In this document: positions 13,676-22,494 of the stretch, piece by piece
Numbering within the stretch: the stretch's first letter is position 1
Layout of the letters: each line of letters starts with the position of its first letter
DNA from: DTFZ01 sp050260375
Lineage (GTDB): Bacteria > Bacillota > Clostridia > Christensenellales > SZUA-584
Length of the DNA: 30,734 nt
Assembly: GCA_050260375.1 (NCBI GenBank)
Contig: JBLNCA010000020.1
Span: 1-30,734, forward strand
Reading direction: 5' to 3'
Position numbers and translations under genes: made by a program
The notes under the pieces: model-generated
Seen by the model: the letters and a program-made list of their open reading frames with translations, nothing else
Databases searched by the model: none
What the model was told of the DNA's origin: nothing

Positions 13676-16048
13676 ATGAAAAAAATAGGCGGGCTTGGCC
13701 TTATTGAATATCTTAAAGAGCATATACTGGTGCTCGACGGTGCGACGGGCACATACCTGCAGCAAAACGGCATGGGCCCCGGCGTGTGCCCCGAAACGTA
13801 CGTGCTGGAGCATGAAGATGTTGTTTGCGACATGTACAGGGCGTATATAAATGCGGGTTCAAAAGCGATATTTGCCTGCACATTCGGAGCAAACGCTGTA
13901 AAGCTAAAAGAATTCGGGCTGGAAAACGGCGTTGAGCGGATAAATAAAGAGATAGTTGCCGCGGCTGTTCGCGCTGCGGGCGACGAGGCTTTCGTAGGCG
14001 CCGACGTAGGACCCACCGGGTTGTTCCTCGAGCCGTTAGGAGACCTTGGGTTCGAAAGGGCGGTAGAAATATACAAACAGCAGATAACGGCGCTTGTAGA
14101 GGGCGGAGCGGATTTTATAGTTATCGAGACGATGATAGACGTGCAGGAAGCGCGCGCCGCCGTGATAGCGGCCAAGGAATGCTGCTCGCTGCCCGTCGTC
14201 GCCAGCATGACTTTCGACAGCTCGGGGCGTACGCTTACCGGCACAAGCCCGGCTGCTGCCGCAATAACGCTTATCTCCGCGGGCGCGGACATAATAGGCC
14301 TTAATTGTTCAACAGGGCCCGAAGAGATGATACCCTTCGTTAAGAGCATGAAAGAGGTATCGTCGGTGCCGCTGTTTGTAAAGCCCAACGCGGGCATGCC
14401 GCATATCGAAGGCGGAAAGACGCATTTCGACCTTTCCTGCGCGGACTTCAGAAAGTTTGTAAGGCCGCTCTGCGAAGCGGGAGCGAACCTGATTGGCGGG
14501 TGCTGCGGCACGAGGCCCGACTACATACGCGCGATAAGCGAAGAAATAAAAGGGTTAAAGCCCGTGCTCTGGCGCGAAGCGTTGCCGCCCGCAGTAACGT
14601 CCGTATCCGACGAGGTGTATTTCGGAGGCGAGTTCCGCGTGATAGGGGAGAGGATAAACCCCACGGGCAAGCCGAAGCTGAAAGAAGCGCTGAAGAACGG
14701 CGACATTTACGAAGTGCTCGACATGGCGCTCGAGCAGAAGAACAGCGGCGCGCATATACTCGATGTAAACGTGGGCATGCCCGAAATAGACGAGAAAGCG
14801 GCTATGGAGCGGACGATAGAAGCGATAGCCGCGCGCGTGAAGCTGCCTGTTTCGATAGACTCGTCAAAACCCGACGTAATAGAGCGGGCGCTGAGGATAT
14901 ACCCGGGCCGCGCGCTGGTAAATTCCGTATCCACCAAAAAGGATAGCATTGCACGGCTGCTGCCTATAATAAAGCGGTATAACGCTATGTTCATACTGCT
15001 GCCCATCGGCGACAACGGCATACCGCAGACCGCGCGTGAGCGCATAGTAGAGATACAAAATGCTTACGCGGCTATAACGGAAGCTGGGCTCGGCAGGGAA
15101 AGCATGCTCGTTGACGGGCTTGTGATGGCCGTATCTTCCGACCCGGACGCCGGAAAAGTGACGCACGATGTCGTTGAATGGTGCAGCAAAAACGGCTTTA
15201 ACACGGTGCTCGGCGTTTCCAATTCGTCGTTCGGGCTGCCCGAGAGGAAATACATCAACTCGGCTTACCTCGTTATGGCGATAAAGAGCGGCTTAAAATC
15301 CGCGATAATGAACCCCAATGACGAGCTGATGATGGACATGTGCTGCGCAGCCGAGGCTCTGGTTGGCACGGACGCAGGTTTTAAGCGCTATATAAAGCGG
15401 TTTTCGGATGCTCGCGTGCCCGAGCACGACGCGAAGGACATAGCCGAAGCAGTGCTTACGGGCAAGAAGAAGCCGATAACCGCTATGATAGACGCAGAGA
15501 TTGCCAAAGGCGTAAAGCCCGAGCAGATAATTAACGATATGATAATACCGGCGCTGCAGCAGGTGGGAGACCTTTACGAGCGCAAGGTATATTTTCTGCC
15601 GCACCTTATATACAGCGCGGAAGCGGCGCGCGCCGCATTCGACCATCTTGAGAAGCATTATATAACAGGATCTCAGGAGGGAAAGAAGAAGGTAGTCATA
15701 GCTACAGTTAAGGGCGACATACACGACATCGGAAAGAATCTCGTGGCGATGCTGCTGCGCAACCACGGTTTTGCCGTGACGGACTTAGGCAAAGATGTTC
15801 CGGCCGAAACCATAATAGAAGCGGCCGCCAAGCAGGACGCCGACATAATAGGGCTTTCCGCGCTTATAACGACCACCGCCAAAGAAATGGAAAACGTGAT
15901 AGCGCTCGCTAAGCAAAGAAAGCTGCGCGCAAAGATAATGGTAGGCGGAGCGGTAGTTACCGAAAGTTATGCGCGGAGCATAGGCGCGGACGCATACGCC
16001 GCCGATGCCGCAGGCGCTGTCAGAGAAGCCGCGCGACTGACAAAGTAA
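13676..16048 (+). CDS. metH: Cobalamin-dependent methionine synthase lacking the activation domain
   Basis: This 790-residue enzyme transfers the methyl of 5-methyl-THF to homocysteine through cobalamin. The homocysteine domain (about 1-295) has zinc ligands Cys211 and the Cys276-Cys277 pair in GGCCGTRP. The folate (pterin) domain covers about 315-575, with GERINPTGK at its start. The helical cap and Rossmann B12 domain follow, with His683 in DIHDIGKN as the lower axial ligand. E. coli MetH is about 1227 residues; the missing part is the C-terminal activation domain, supplied here by the gene just upstream. There is no gap between the two genes. Confidence 0.95.
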   Translation: MKKIGGLGLIEYLKEHILVLDGATGTYLQQNGMGPGVCPETYVLEHEDVVCDMYRAYINAGSKAIFACTFGANAVKLKEFGLENGVERINKEIVAAAVRAAGDEAFVGADVGPTGLFLEPLGDLGFERAVEIYKQQITALVEGGADFIVIETMIDVQEARAAVIAAKECCSLPVVASMTFDSSGRTLTGTSPAAAAITLISAGADIIGLNCSTGPEEMIPFVKSMKEVSSVPLFVKPNAGMPHIEGGKTHFDLSCADFRKFVRPLCEAGANLIGGCCGTRPDYIRAISEEIKGLKPVLWREALPPAVTSVSDEVYFGGEFRVIGERINPTGKPKLKEALKNGDIYEVLDMALEQKNSGAHILDVNVGMPEIDEKAAMERTIEAIAARVKLPVSIDSSKPDVIERALRIYPGRALVNSVSTKKDSIARLLPIIKRYNAMFILLPIGDNGIPQTARERIVEIQNAYAAITEAGLGRESMLVDGLVMAVSSDPDAGKVTHDVVEWCSKNGFNTVLGVSNSSFGLPERKYINSAYLVMAIKSGLKSAIMNPNDELMMDMCCAAEALVGTDAGFKRYIKRFSDARVPEHDAKDIAEAVLTGKKKPITAMIDAEIAKGVKPEQIINDMIIPALQQVGDLYERKVYFLPHLIYSAEAARAAFDHLEKHYITGSQEGKKKVVIATVKGDIHDIGKNLVAMLLRNHGFAVTDLGKDVPAETIIEAAAKQDADIIGLSALITTTAKEMENVIALAKQRKLRAKIMVGGAVVTESYARSIGADAYAADAAGAVREAARLTK

Positions 16049-16075
16049 ACTATTTTTTTGATACAGGGAGACAAA

Positions 16076-16810
16076 ATGAACATCGAGGTTGACACGCATA
16101 CGCACACAGTACTTTCAGGGCACGCGCACTCAACGGTAATTGAGAACGCCGCCGCTGCGGCAAAGCTGGGCTTAAAAGGCTTCGTCATTACCGACCACGG
16201 GCCCAGCGTGCAATCCTCCGCGCCCGATTACAACGTCAGCACATACTCGTATCTGCCGGATCATATCAGCGGCGTGCGGGTTTACGGGGGCATAGAGGCC
16301 AACATCACGGATTACAGCGGGTCCGTCGATATACGCGAGAAGTATATAAAGATGCTTGACTTCGCTATAGCCGGCATGCATGAGGTAGTCATTGAGTCGG
16401 GCGGCATAGGCAAGGATACTGACGCAGTTGTTGGGGCGCTTAATAACAAATACATAGACATAATATCGCATCCCGACAACCCTTCGTACGTGCTCGACTA
16501 TGAAGCCGTCGTTAAAGAAGCGGCTCGGCTCGGCAAGCTTTTGGAGGTAAACGACCATTCGATAGAATTCCGCGCGGGCGGAGCTAATATGGACAATATG
16601 CTGCGCTTTTGCAAAAAGTATGATCTTCGCGTAGCCGTGTCGAGCGACGCTCACTCCGCATTCGGCATAGGCAAGTTTGACGCCGCAGCGAGCCTGCTTA
16701 AGGAAAAAGGCTTTCCCGAATCGCTTATCGTAAACCTTACGATAGAGCGCTTTGAGGGCTACCTTGCGGAACGGAAAAAGAGAATAGATGCTGCAAACTC
16801 CCCGAAGTAA
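16076..16810 (+). CDS. PHP-domain phosphoesterase of the YcdX type
   Basis: This 244-residue metal-dependent hydrolase probably uses a trinuclear metal centre. Ligand motifs run in order: DTHTHT (His8, His10), GHAHS (His16, His18), TDHG (Asp40, His41), GIEANI, SHPDNP and the C-terminal SDAH. This is the pattern of YcdX and other stand-alone PHP phosphatases. The substrate is unknown; histidinol phosphatase is an alternative, but no his genes are nearby. The ATG at 16076 follows AGGGAG; the frame opens slightly earlier at 16058. It lies 27 bases after metH and is likely in the same transcript. Any link to methionine metabolism is inferred from position only. Confidence 0.87.
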   Translation: MNIEVDTHTHTVLSGHAHSTVIENAAAAAKLGLKGFVITDHGPSVQSSAPDYNVSTYSYLPDHISGVRVYGGIEANITDYSGSVDIREKYIKMLDFAIAGMHEVVIESGGIGKDTDAVVGALNNKYIDIISHPDNPSYVLDYEAVVKEAARLGKLLEVNDHSIEFRAGGANMDNMLRFCKKYDLRVAVSSDAHSAFGIGKFDAAASLLKEKGFPESLIVNLTIERFEGYLAERKKRIDAANSPK

Positions 16811-16851
16811 GCGCGCGTCGGCGTTTGGGGCGATAAAAACACAAAACCAAA

Positions 16852-16885
16852 AGCCACCGGATGCACGTTATCCGGAAGCGTGGCT
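16852..16885 (+). other. Strong stem-loop after the PHP gene
   Basis: AGCCAC (16852-16857) pairs with GTGGCT (16880-16885), and CGGAT (16858-16862) with ATCCG (16870-16874), leaving an asymmetric bulge and a 7-base loop. There is no T-run, so it is not a standard terminator. Together with the palindromic element just after it, it may stabilise or end the metH transcript. Confidence 0.5.
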
Positions 16886-16894
16886 GATATATAT

Positions 16895-16934
16895 TTACAC
16901 CCCAACAAGCCTTACGCCTTGTTGGGGACCCCGC
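16895..16934 (-). repeat. Palindromic element, minus-strand orientation
   Basis: The stem CCCCAACAAG / CTTGTTGGGG (16900-16909 and 16918-16927) is identical to the copies at 123-206. On the minus strand the loop reads GCGTAAGG, flanked by GGGGT on one side and TGTAAA on the other, as in the other units. It is a single copy, not tandem. Confidence 0.85.
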
Positions 16935-16937
16935 TTA

Positions 16938-16962
16938 AAATAGTTAATATATAAAACTATTT
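16938..16962. promoter_or_regulatory. Palindromic operator candidate ahead of the fusion gene
   Basis: AAATAGTT (16938-16945) and AACTATTT (16955-16962) form a perfect 8-bp inverted repeat with a 9-base gap. Compared with the marR site (385-409), each half differs at one position and the change is mirrored, so symmetry is kept. It abuts the -35 box of the fusion gene promoter. Confidence 0.5.
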
Positions 16963-16989
16963 GTATCCACACCTTATTTATAGTATTAT
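16961..16989 (+). promoter_or_regulatory. Promoter of the ligase-ACP-oxoamine synthase gene
   Basis: TTGTAT (16961-16966) and TATTAT (16984-16989) are spaced by 17 bases. The start would be near 16996, giving a T-rich leader of about 65 bases before the ATG at 17062. The -35 box touches the palindrome at 16938-16962. Confidence 0.5.
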
Positions 16990-17061
16990 TTAATCTAATA
17001 ACGTGTTTTTTTGTAATATTTTTTGGCATCATATTTTTTATATTTTGGAGGCCCTGGTATT

Positions 17062-20000
17062 ATGAGTGATATTGCAAAGAAGCTGGACGAGCTTAAGGAG
17101 GAACGAACGTTTGGCAACCTGTTCTCGATAATCTGCAGCAACGGAGACGCCGTCGCCGCCGAGTACAAGGAGGACGGGGAAATCCGCAGGATTAAGTATT
17201 CCGACTACGAGAGGATAACTTTTGCGGGAGCAAAGAAGCTTGCGCAAAAGCTGTCCATTGTTGAACGCAACACGTTCGTTGCGTTAAGGTATGCCAACAA
17301 CCCGTTATGGCCTGCCGCGTTCTGGGCAATAGTACTCGCGGGATTCAGGCCGCTGCTGCTCGATTCGGCTTCCGACGACACGCAGGTAATGCACGTGCTG
17401 CGGCAGGCAGGCTCGCGCACTATAATTACGGACACTGAAGTGGGCATTACGGGCATAATTAAAGTCTCTCCCGACGAGTTTTTAAGCCTCGACGCAGAAG
17501 ATACGGATTATCTGCCGGTTTACTCCGACGCAATGGCATTATGCACGTCGGGCACTACAGCGACTCCTAAGGTATACGTATACAACGAAAAGGCGATATG
17601 CCATCAGGTGCTGCTTGCCGAATATATAAGCAAGCAGAACACCGACATAATAAACGACGGCGTCATAAAGCAGCTTGCGTTCCTGCCGTTCCACCACATA
17701 TTCGGATTCGTTGCCGTTTATCTATGGTATTCGTTTTTCGGCAAGACCATAGTCTACATAAAGAACAAGACTGCGGAAGTAATACTCTCCGCCTGCAAAG
17801 AGCACGAAGTGACGCATATATACGCCGTTCCGCTGCTGTGGAACAACGTGGCGAAGAGCATAATGAGAAAAGCAAAGCTGCAGGGCGAAAAGCAATACGA
17901 AAAGCTTATAAACGCGAGCGACTTCAGCATTAAGCTGCAAAGGCGCTTCGGCAGGGCAGGCAGGCGTATCGTCTCAAAGCTGTTCTTCAAGGAGCTTCAG
18001 CAAAAGCTTGTGGGCAGCAGCATACAGATGATGATAAGCGGCGGCGGCCATATACAGCCCGAGGCGATAAAGCTGATAAACGGCATAGGCTATAATCTTG
18101 TAAACGGCTTCGGCATGACGGAGACAGGCATAGATTCAGTAGAGCTTTCCAACGACATAGACAAGCGGCTCGAAGCCACCGTCGGCAAGCCGTTTGCGCC
18201 GATGGAGTACCGCATAGTATACGATAAGGAAGGCGACAAGACGGGCGAGCTTCAGATAAAGGGCGAGGCCATGCACTCGGGCAGGATGGTAGACGGCATA
18301 TACATAGCGCGCGAGTCGTCGGACGTCTGGTTTCCGACCGGAGATATAGCGAGGGAAAAGGACGGCTGCTATTACATAGAAGGCAGGCTCAAAGAGGTCA
18401 TAGTGGGCGAATCGGGCGAAAACGTATATCCCGACGAGCTTGAGGACAGCTTTTCCGAGCTTCCGCATGTCGAGCACATATGCGTCGCGGGCATTGCGGC
18501 AAGAGGCGTTTATGACGACACGTCGCTTATCGTATACATGGGCGACGCCGCGAACGACGCCGGGAAGGTGAAGGAGTTAATCGCCGAGATAACTCGCATC
18601 AACGGCCTGCTGCCGATATACAAGAAGCTTAAAAAGGCCTACCTGTCGCTTGACCCGCTGCCGCTCGCAAACGGCATAAAGGTAAAGCGCCAGAAGGTAA
18701 AGGAAGCGGTAGAGAGAGGCCACGGCCGCTTTGAAGAGATAGACATAAAGAGCGGTTCGCTTATAAAGGCCGTAAAAGAAAAAGCCGGCGTGCAGAGCAA
18801 CGGCTACGACAAAGCCGAATTGTCCGACATTGCAGAGAAGGTAAGAGAGATATTCGCGGAAGTGCTCAACATCGACCCCGCGACTATAAAGGATACCGAC
18901 CACTTCATAGACGACCTCGGAGGCGACAGCCTCTCGAGCCTCGGCGTGTTTTCCAAGGCCGAAGAGGTGTATGACGTAATAATACCCGACACCGAATACT
19001 TCTCGTGCACGAACGTCGCAGACTTCTCCAAACTGCTGTACCGCAAGCTTCACGACATCGAGATCGAGAGGGAGGCTCCCTTAAAGCCGCAGGAGATAAA
19101 GAGGATCACGCGGTTTGAGGATACGCGGGAATACGCCGAGTATGCCATGCGCAGGCTCGAGATTAACGATGCTAAAATAAGGGACCCTTATTTCGTGCCT
19201 CACGACTCGGTTCTCCGCGATACGTCGATATGCGAGGGCAAAGAGGTAATAAATCTTGCCTCATATAACTATGTCGGCATGTCGGGCCATCCGAGGACTG
19301 CGGAAGCGGCGAAAAAGGCGATAGACAAATACGGCACGTCGGCGTCGGGCTCGAGGCTGATAGCGGGTGAAAAGACGCTGTACCGCGAGCTTGAGAAGGC
19401 GATAGCCAAGTGGAAGCACACCGAAGACGCGATAGTGCTAGTCGGAGGGCATTCGACAAACGTCACGTTCGTGGGAAACTTCTGCAACGAACACGACCTC
19501 ATACTTTACGACGCGCTGTCCCACAACTCGATAATGCAGGGCTGCCAGCTTTCGAGGAGCGATACGAAGGCGTTCCCGCACAACGACTTCGAGGCGCTCG
19601 AACACATGCTCAAGGCCGCGCGCGACAAATACGAGAAGATACTGATAGTCGTCGAAGGCGTTTATTCGATGGACGGAGACATAGCGCCCATACCCGACTT
19701 TGTAGCGCTCAAGAAGAAGTACGGCGCGTTTCTGATGGTGGACGAGGCACACTCAAGCTGCGTAATAGGCAGGCACGGGGGCGGCGTGGACGATTACTTC
19801 GGCCTTAACCCCGGCGATATCGATATAAAGATGGGCACACTGTCAAAAGGGCTAGGTACATGCGGCGGTTATATTGCGGCCTCCAAGAGCCTTGTGGACT
19901 ACATGCATTACCTGCTGCCGGGGTTCGCGTTCTCGGTGGGCATAAGCCCGCCGCTGGCGGCTGCCGCGCTCGAAGCTGTAAACATAATGCTCGAAGGCAA

Positions 20001-20313
20001 CCCGAAGGTGAAAGCGCTGCAGGACAATATAGCGTATTTTGTATCCAAGGCAAAGGATATGGGCTTTAACACATGCCTTGCCAAGGAGACGGCTATAGTG
20101 CCTATAATGGTGGGAGAGGACATAGACGCGTATGTGCTTTCCACAAAGATGCTGGAAAAGGGCGTGTTCGTGCCTCCGGCAGTGTATCCGGCGGTGCCGA
20201 GGCATCAGGCGAGGCTGCGCTTCTGCCTGACGAGCGAGCATAAAGCTGAGCAGCTCGATTACGCGCTTGCTGCGCTTGATGAGCTGTATAAAGAAATGGG
20301 GATAAAGAAATAG
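17062..20313 (+). CDS. Three-part fusion: AMP-forming fatty acid ligase, acyl carrier protein, PLP-dependent alpha-oxoamine synthase
   Basis: This 1083-residue protein has three domains. Residues 1-560 are an adenylating ligase: TSGTTATPK (162-170), NGFGMTETG (348-356), PTGD (425-428) and a C-terminal NGIKVKR with the expected catalytic lysine. Residues about 590-665 are a carrier domain, with Ser623 in GGDSLSS for phosphopantetheine. Residues about 690-1083 are an oxoamine synthase with SHNS (His821), DEAH (895 and 897) and the PLP lysine Lys929 in GTLSKG. Expected reaction: activate a fatty acid, load it on the internal carrier, then condense it with an amino acid with loss of CO2 to give an alpha-aminoketone. 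By eye the last domain resembles oxoamine synthases fused to carrier or polyketide proteins more than BioF. The ATG at 17062 follows GGAGG at a 10-base distance; the frame opens at 17023. galE follows after four bases. Chain length and amino acid are unknown. Confidence 0.88.
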   Translation: MSDIAKKLDELKEERTFGNLFSIICSNGDAVAAEYKEDGEIRRIKYSDYERITFAGAKKLAQKLSIVERNTFVALRYANNPLWPAAFWAIVLAGFRPLLLDSASDDTQVMHVLRQAGSRTIITDTEVGITGIIKVSPDEFLSLDAEDTDYLPVYSDAMALCTSGTTATPKVYVYNEKAICHQVLLAEYISKQNTDIINDGVIKQLAFLPFHHIFGFVAVYLWYSFFGKTIVYIKNKTAEVILSACKEHEVTHIYAVPLLWNNVAKSIMRKAKLQGEKQYEKLINASDFSIKLQRRFGRAGRRIVSKLFFKELQQKLVGSSIQMMISGGGHIQPEAIKLINGIGYNLVNGFGMTETGIDSVELSNDIDKRLEATVGKPFAPMEYRIVYDKEGDKTGELQIKGEAMHSGRMVDGIYIARESSDVWFPTGDIAREKDGCYYIEGRLKEVIVGESGENVYPDELEDSFSELPHVEHICVAGIAARGVYDDTSLIVYMGDAANDAGKVKELIAEITRINGLLPIYKKLKKAYLSLDPLPLANGIKVKRQKVKEAVERGHGRFEEIDIKSGSLIKAVKEKAGVQSNGYDKAELSDIAEKVREIFAEVLNIDPATIKDTDHFIDDLGGDSLSSLGVFSKAEEVYDVIIPDTEYFSCTNVADFSKLLYRKLHDIEIEREAPLKPQEIKRITRFEDTREYAEYAMRRLEINDAKIRDPYFVPHDSVLRDTSICEGKEVINLASYNYVGMSGHPRTAEAAKKAIDKYGTSASGSRLIAGEKTLYRELEKAIAKWKHTEDAIVLVGGHSTNVTFVGNFCNEHDLILYDALSHNSIMQGCQLSRSDTKAFPHNDFEALEHMLKAARDKYEKILIVVEGVYSMDGDIAPIPDFVALKKKYGAFLMVDEAHSSCVIGRHGGGVDDYFGLNPGDIDIKMGTLSKGLGTCGGYIAASKSLVDYMHYLLPGFAFSVGISPPLAAAALEAVNIMLEGNPKVKALQDNIAYFVSKAKDMGFNTCLAKETAIVPIMVGEDIDAYVLSTKMLEKGVFVPPAVYPAVPRHQARLRFCLTSEHKAEQLDYALAALDELYKEMGIKK

Positions 20314-20317
20314 CGTT

Positions 20318-21307
20318 ATGAAAGTAATGGTATCGGGCGGCGCGGGGTATATAGGGAGCCACGCTGTAAGGCAGCTGAAAAAAGCGGGCTATGAGCCCGT
20401 GGTGTTCGACAACCTTTCAAAAGGGCATAAAGAGGCCGTAAAGGACACGGAACTTTTTGTAGGCGACCTGCTTAATAAAGAAAGCTTAAAAGCGTTTTTT
20501 AAAGCATACAGCGTTGACGCAGTGATGCACTTTGCGGCGCTGAGCCTCGTGGGCGAGTCGATGAAAGACCCGTACATATACTATGAAAACAACGTGACAG
20601 GCAGTCTCAACCTTTTTAAGGCTGCGATGGACGCTGGCGTAGGCAAGGTTATATTCTCGTCGACGGCGGCGGTGTACGGCGAACCAAAAACCGTGCCCAT
20701 TGCCGAAGAATCCCAAAAAGCTCCGCTGAATGTCTATGGCCGTACAAAGCTCGTAATAGAAAACATGCTGCGCGATTTTTCGGACATATACGGGCTAAAA
20801 TACAAGGCGCTGAGGTATTTCAACGCGGCGGGAGCGGACGAAGCGGGCGACATAGGCGAAGACCACAGCCCTGAGACGCACCTTATTCCTATAATACTGC
20901 AGTTTGTAAACGGCAAAAGGGATAAGCTATGCGTGTACGGCGACGATTATCCCACGCCCGACGGAACGTGCATAAGGGACTATATACACGTAACCGACCT
21001 TGCGGACGCGCACGTGCTGGCATTGCGGGACTTAATCAGAGGCGGCGCGAGCTGCGTTTACAACCTCGGCAGCGAGAAGGGCTTTTCCGTGCTCGAAATA
21101 ATACACGCTGCGGAAAAAGCTGCAGCCAGCAAGATAAGCTACGAGATAGCTCCGCGCAGAGCTGGCGATCCCGCCGTGCTGATAGCGTCGTCCGAAAAGA
21201 TAAGGAACGAACTCGGCTGGAAACCGGCTCACGGCATAGAAGATATACTGAAAAGCGCGTGGCGGTTCCATAAAGAGCATCCTGACGGATTCCCCAGCAA
21301 GCCGTGA
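20318..21307 (+). CDS. galE: UDP-glucose 4-epimerase
   Basis: This 329-residue extended short-chain dehydrogenase interconverts UDP-glucose and UDP-galactose (possibly also the N-acetyl forms). The NAD-binding GGAGYIGSH is at 7-15, FSSTAAVYG at 113-121, and the catalytic Tyr140-x3-Lys144 in YGRTK. Its ATG is four bases after the fusion gene stop, with no clear ribosome-binding site, so translation is probably coupled. This pairing hints at galactose supply for a glycolipid, but galE is common in many settings. The last codons and the TGA stop lie inside a palindromic element at 21292-21319, giving the C terminus PSKP. Confidence 0.93.
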   Translation: MKVMVSGGAGYIGSHAVRQLKKAGYEPVVFDNLSKGHKEAVKDTELFVGDLLNKESLKAFFKAYSVDAVMHFAALSLVGESMKDPYIYYENNVTGSLNLFKAAMDAGVGKVIFSSTAAVYGEPKTVPIAEESQKAPLNVYGRTKLVIENMLRDFSDIYGLKYKALRYFNAAGADEAGDIGEDHSPETHLIPIILQFVNGKRDKLCVYGDDYPTPDGTCIRDYIHVTDLADAHVLALRDLIRGGASCVYNLGSEKGFSVLEIIHAAEKAAASKISYEIAPRRAGDPAVLIASSEKIRNELGWKPAHGIEDILKSAWRFHKEHPDGFPSKP

Positions 21308-21365
21308 GGCTTGATGGGGTGTAAATACGGGGTCCCCAAAAAGGCGTGAGGCTTTTTGGGGTGTG
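21292..21365 (+). repeat. Two tandem palindromic elements, the first overlapping the galE stop
   Basis: The units are again 42 bases apart. The first has stem CCCCAGCAAG / CTTGATGGGG (21292-21301, 21310-21319) with one mismatch and loop CCGTGAGG, whose TGA is the galE stop. The second has stem CCCCAAAAAG / CTTTTTGGGG (21334-21343, 21352-21361), fully paired, with loop GCGTGAGG. Relative to the main form, one C-G pair has become A-T on both sides. Confidence 0.88.
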
Positions 21366-21366
21366 T

Positions 21367-22392
21367 ATGAGGGTAACTGGCGCATTGATTACTTACGGTA
21401 AAATAGTATATTACATTAAAGCGTGCGGATGCTTATTGGCTTCCGCAGTTTTCTTTTTGCTGCTCTCTTCCTGCGGCGCGCCGGACAGCAGCCCTTCGCA
21501 GACGGTTTACACGCAAGCTCCCGCCATGGAAACGCCGCGCACGGAAACGCCAAAAGCGGCTGAAACGCCCGAAGTTTCCGCAGCGCCTGAAGTGTCCGTA
21601 AAGGCAGCGCCTGAGTTTGACGGGCAGGCGTTTTGCATTGCGGGGACGGCGGATATAAAAGACAAGCCGGGATACGACGGCAGCACAACAGGCACAATTC
21701 ACAGCGGCGCCATCGCCGATATAATAGAGCGGCTTGACGGCTGGCACTATATAGCATACGGCGGAAGCAAAGGCTATGTAAAAAGCGAATACTTCGAAGA
21801 GCTTTATCCGCCGGATGTGCCCGTGCCGTCGGGCGAATGGAGCCTGATACTTGTCAACCCCGCGCATCACCTGTCAAAGGATTTTGAGGTAACGCTCGCG
21901 GATTTTGAGGGCGGTCAGGTAGGCGCGCGCATACTGGACATATGCGTGCAGATGTTTTCGGACGCCGAAGCCGACGGCGTAAGCCTAGAGCTTGTGGACG
22001 CGTACCGCAGCCGCGAGCGCCAAAGCGAGCTGTACGAAAAGAAGGTTGACAGCTACACAGCCAAGGGCTACAGCCGTACCGACGCGGAAGCAAAGGCCGC
22101 GACCATAACCGCGCGGCCCGACACGAGCGAACATCAGACCGGGCTTGCGCTCGACATTGTGACGCCGTCATATACCAAAATGAACAGCGGCTTTGCAAAT
22201 ACAAAAGCTTATAAATGGCTTTCGGAACACGCGCATAACTACGGGTTTACGTTGCGCTATCCAAAAGGCAAGACGCAGATTACAAAGGTAATATACGAGC
22301 CGTGGCACTGGCGCTTTGTGGGCTTAGAGGCCGCCGTAAGCATGAAGGCAAGCGGCAATTGCCTCGAAGAATACCTCGGCGTTATTGACTAA
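21367..22392 (+). CDS. VanY-family D-alanyl-D-alanine carboxypeptidase, SH3-containing lipoprotein
   Basis: This 341-residue protein should be an exported lipoprotein: a hydrophobic signal at about 20-35 ends in LSSC, with Cys36 as the lipidated residue. A low-complexity Thr/Pro/Ala/Glu stretch (40-85) probably spans the wall. An SH3-like wall-binding domain covers about 88-145 (ADIKDKPG... GYVKSEYF). The peptidase domain covers about 155-330, with zinc ligands His256 (SEHQTG), Asp263 (ALDI) and His314 (EPWHW) and catalytic Glu311. It likely trims the terminal D-Ala from peptidoglycan stems. The frame opens at 21346 inside the repeat, but the ATG at 21367 is preferred. No vanHAX genes are here, so this is wall maintenance, not a resistance cluster. 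Confidence 0.88.
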   Translation: MRVTGALITYGKIVYYIKACGCLLASAVFFLLLSSCGAPDSSPSQTVYTQAPAMETPRTETPKAAETPEVSAAPEVSVKAAPEFDGQAFCIAGTADIKDKPGYDGSTTGTIHSGAIADIIERLDGWHYIAYGGSKGYVKSEYFEELYPPDVPVPSGEWSLILVNPAHHLSKDFEVTLADFEGGQVGARILDICVQMFSDAEADGVSLELVDAYRSRERQSELYEKKVDSYTAKGYSRTDAEAKAATITARPDTSEHQTGLALDIVTPSYTKMNSGFANTKAYKWLSEHAHNYGFTLRYPKGKTQITKVIYEPWHWRFVGLEAAVSMKASGNCLEEYLGVID

Positions 22393-22436
22393 CGCCGGTA
22401 TACTCATGTTATAAACACAATATAAAAAGGTTTTAT

Positions 22437-22466
22437 TTGTTAATGTTGTATGCGTCGTGGTAATAT
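22437..22466 (+). promoter_or_regulatory. Promoter of mutS2
   Basis: TTGTTA (22437-22442) and TAATAT (22461-22466) are spaced by 18 bases and end 28 bases before the ATG. An AAAGGA-type ribosome-binding site follows. Confidence 0.5.
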
Positions 22467-22494
22467 AAAAGCGACTTAAAGGAAAAGGACTTTT

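Noticed and set aside
17062..20313. Annotation of the fusion as a biotin-synthesis BioF protein
   Set aside because: No bioA, bioB or bioD genes are nearby, and the ligase is of the ANL type, not BioW. The oxoamine synthase segments look closer to carrier-fused types. It remains an alternative but is not the preferred call.
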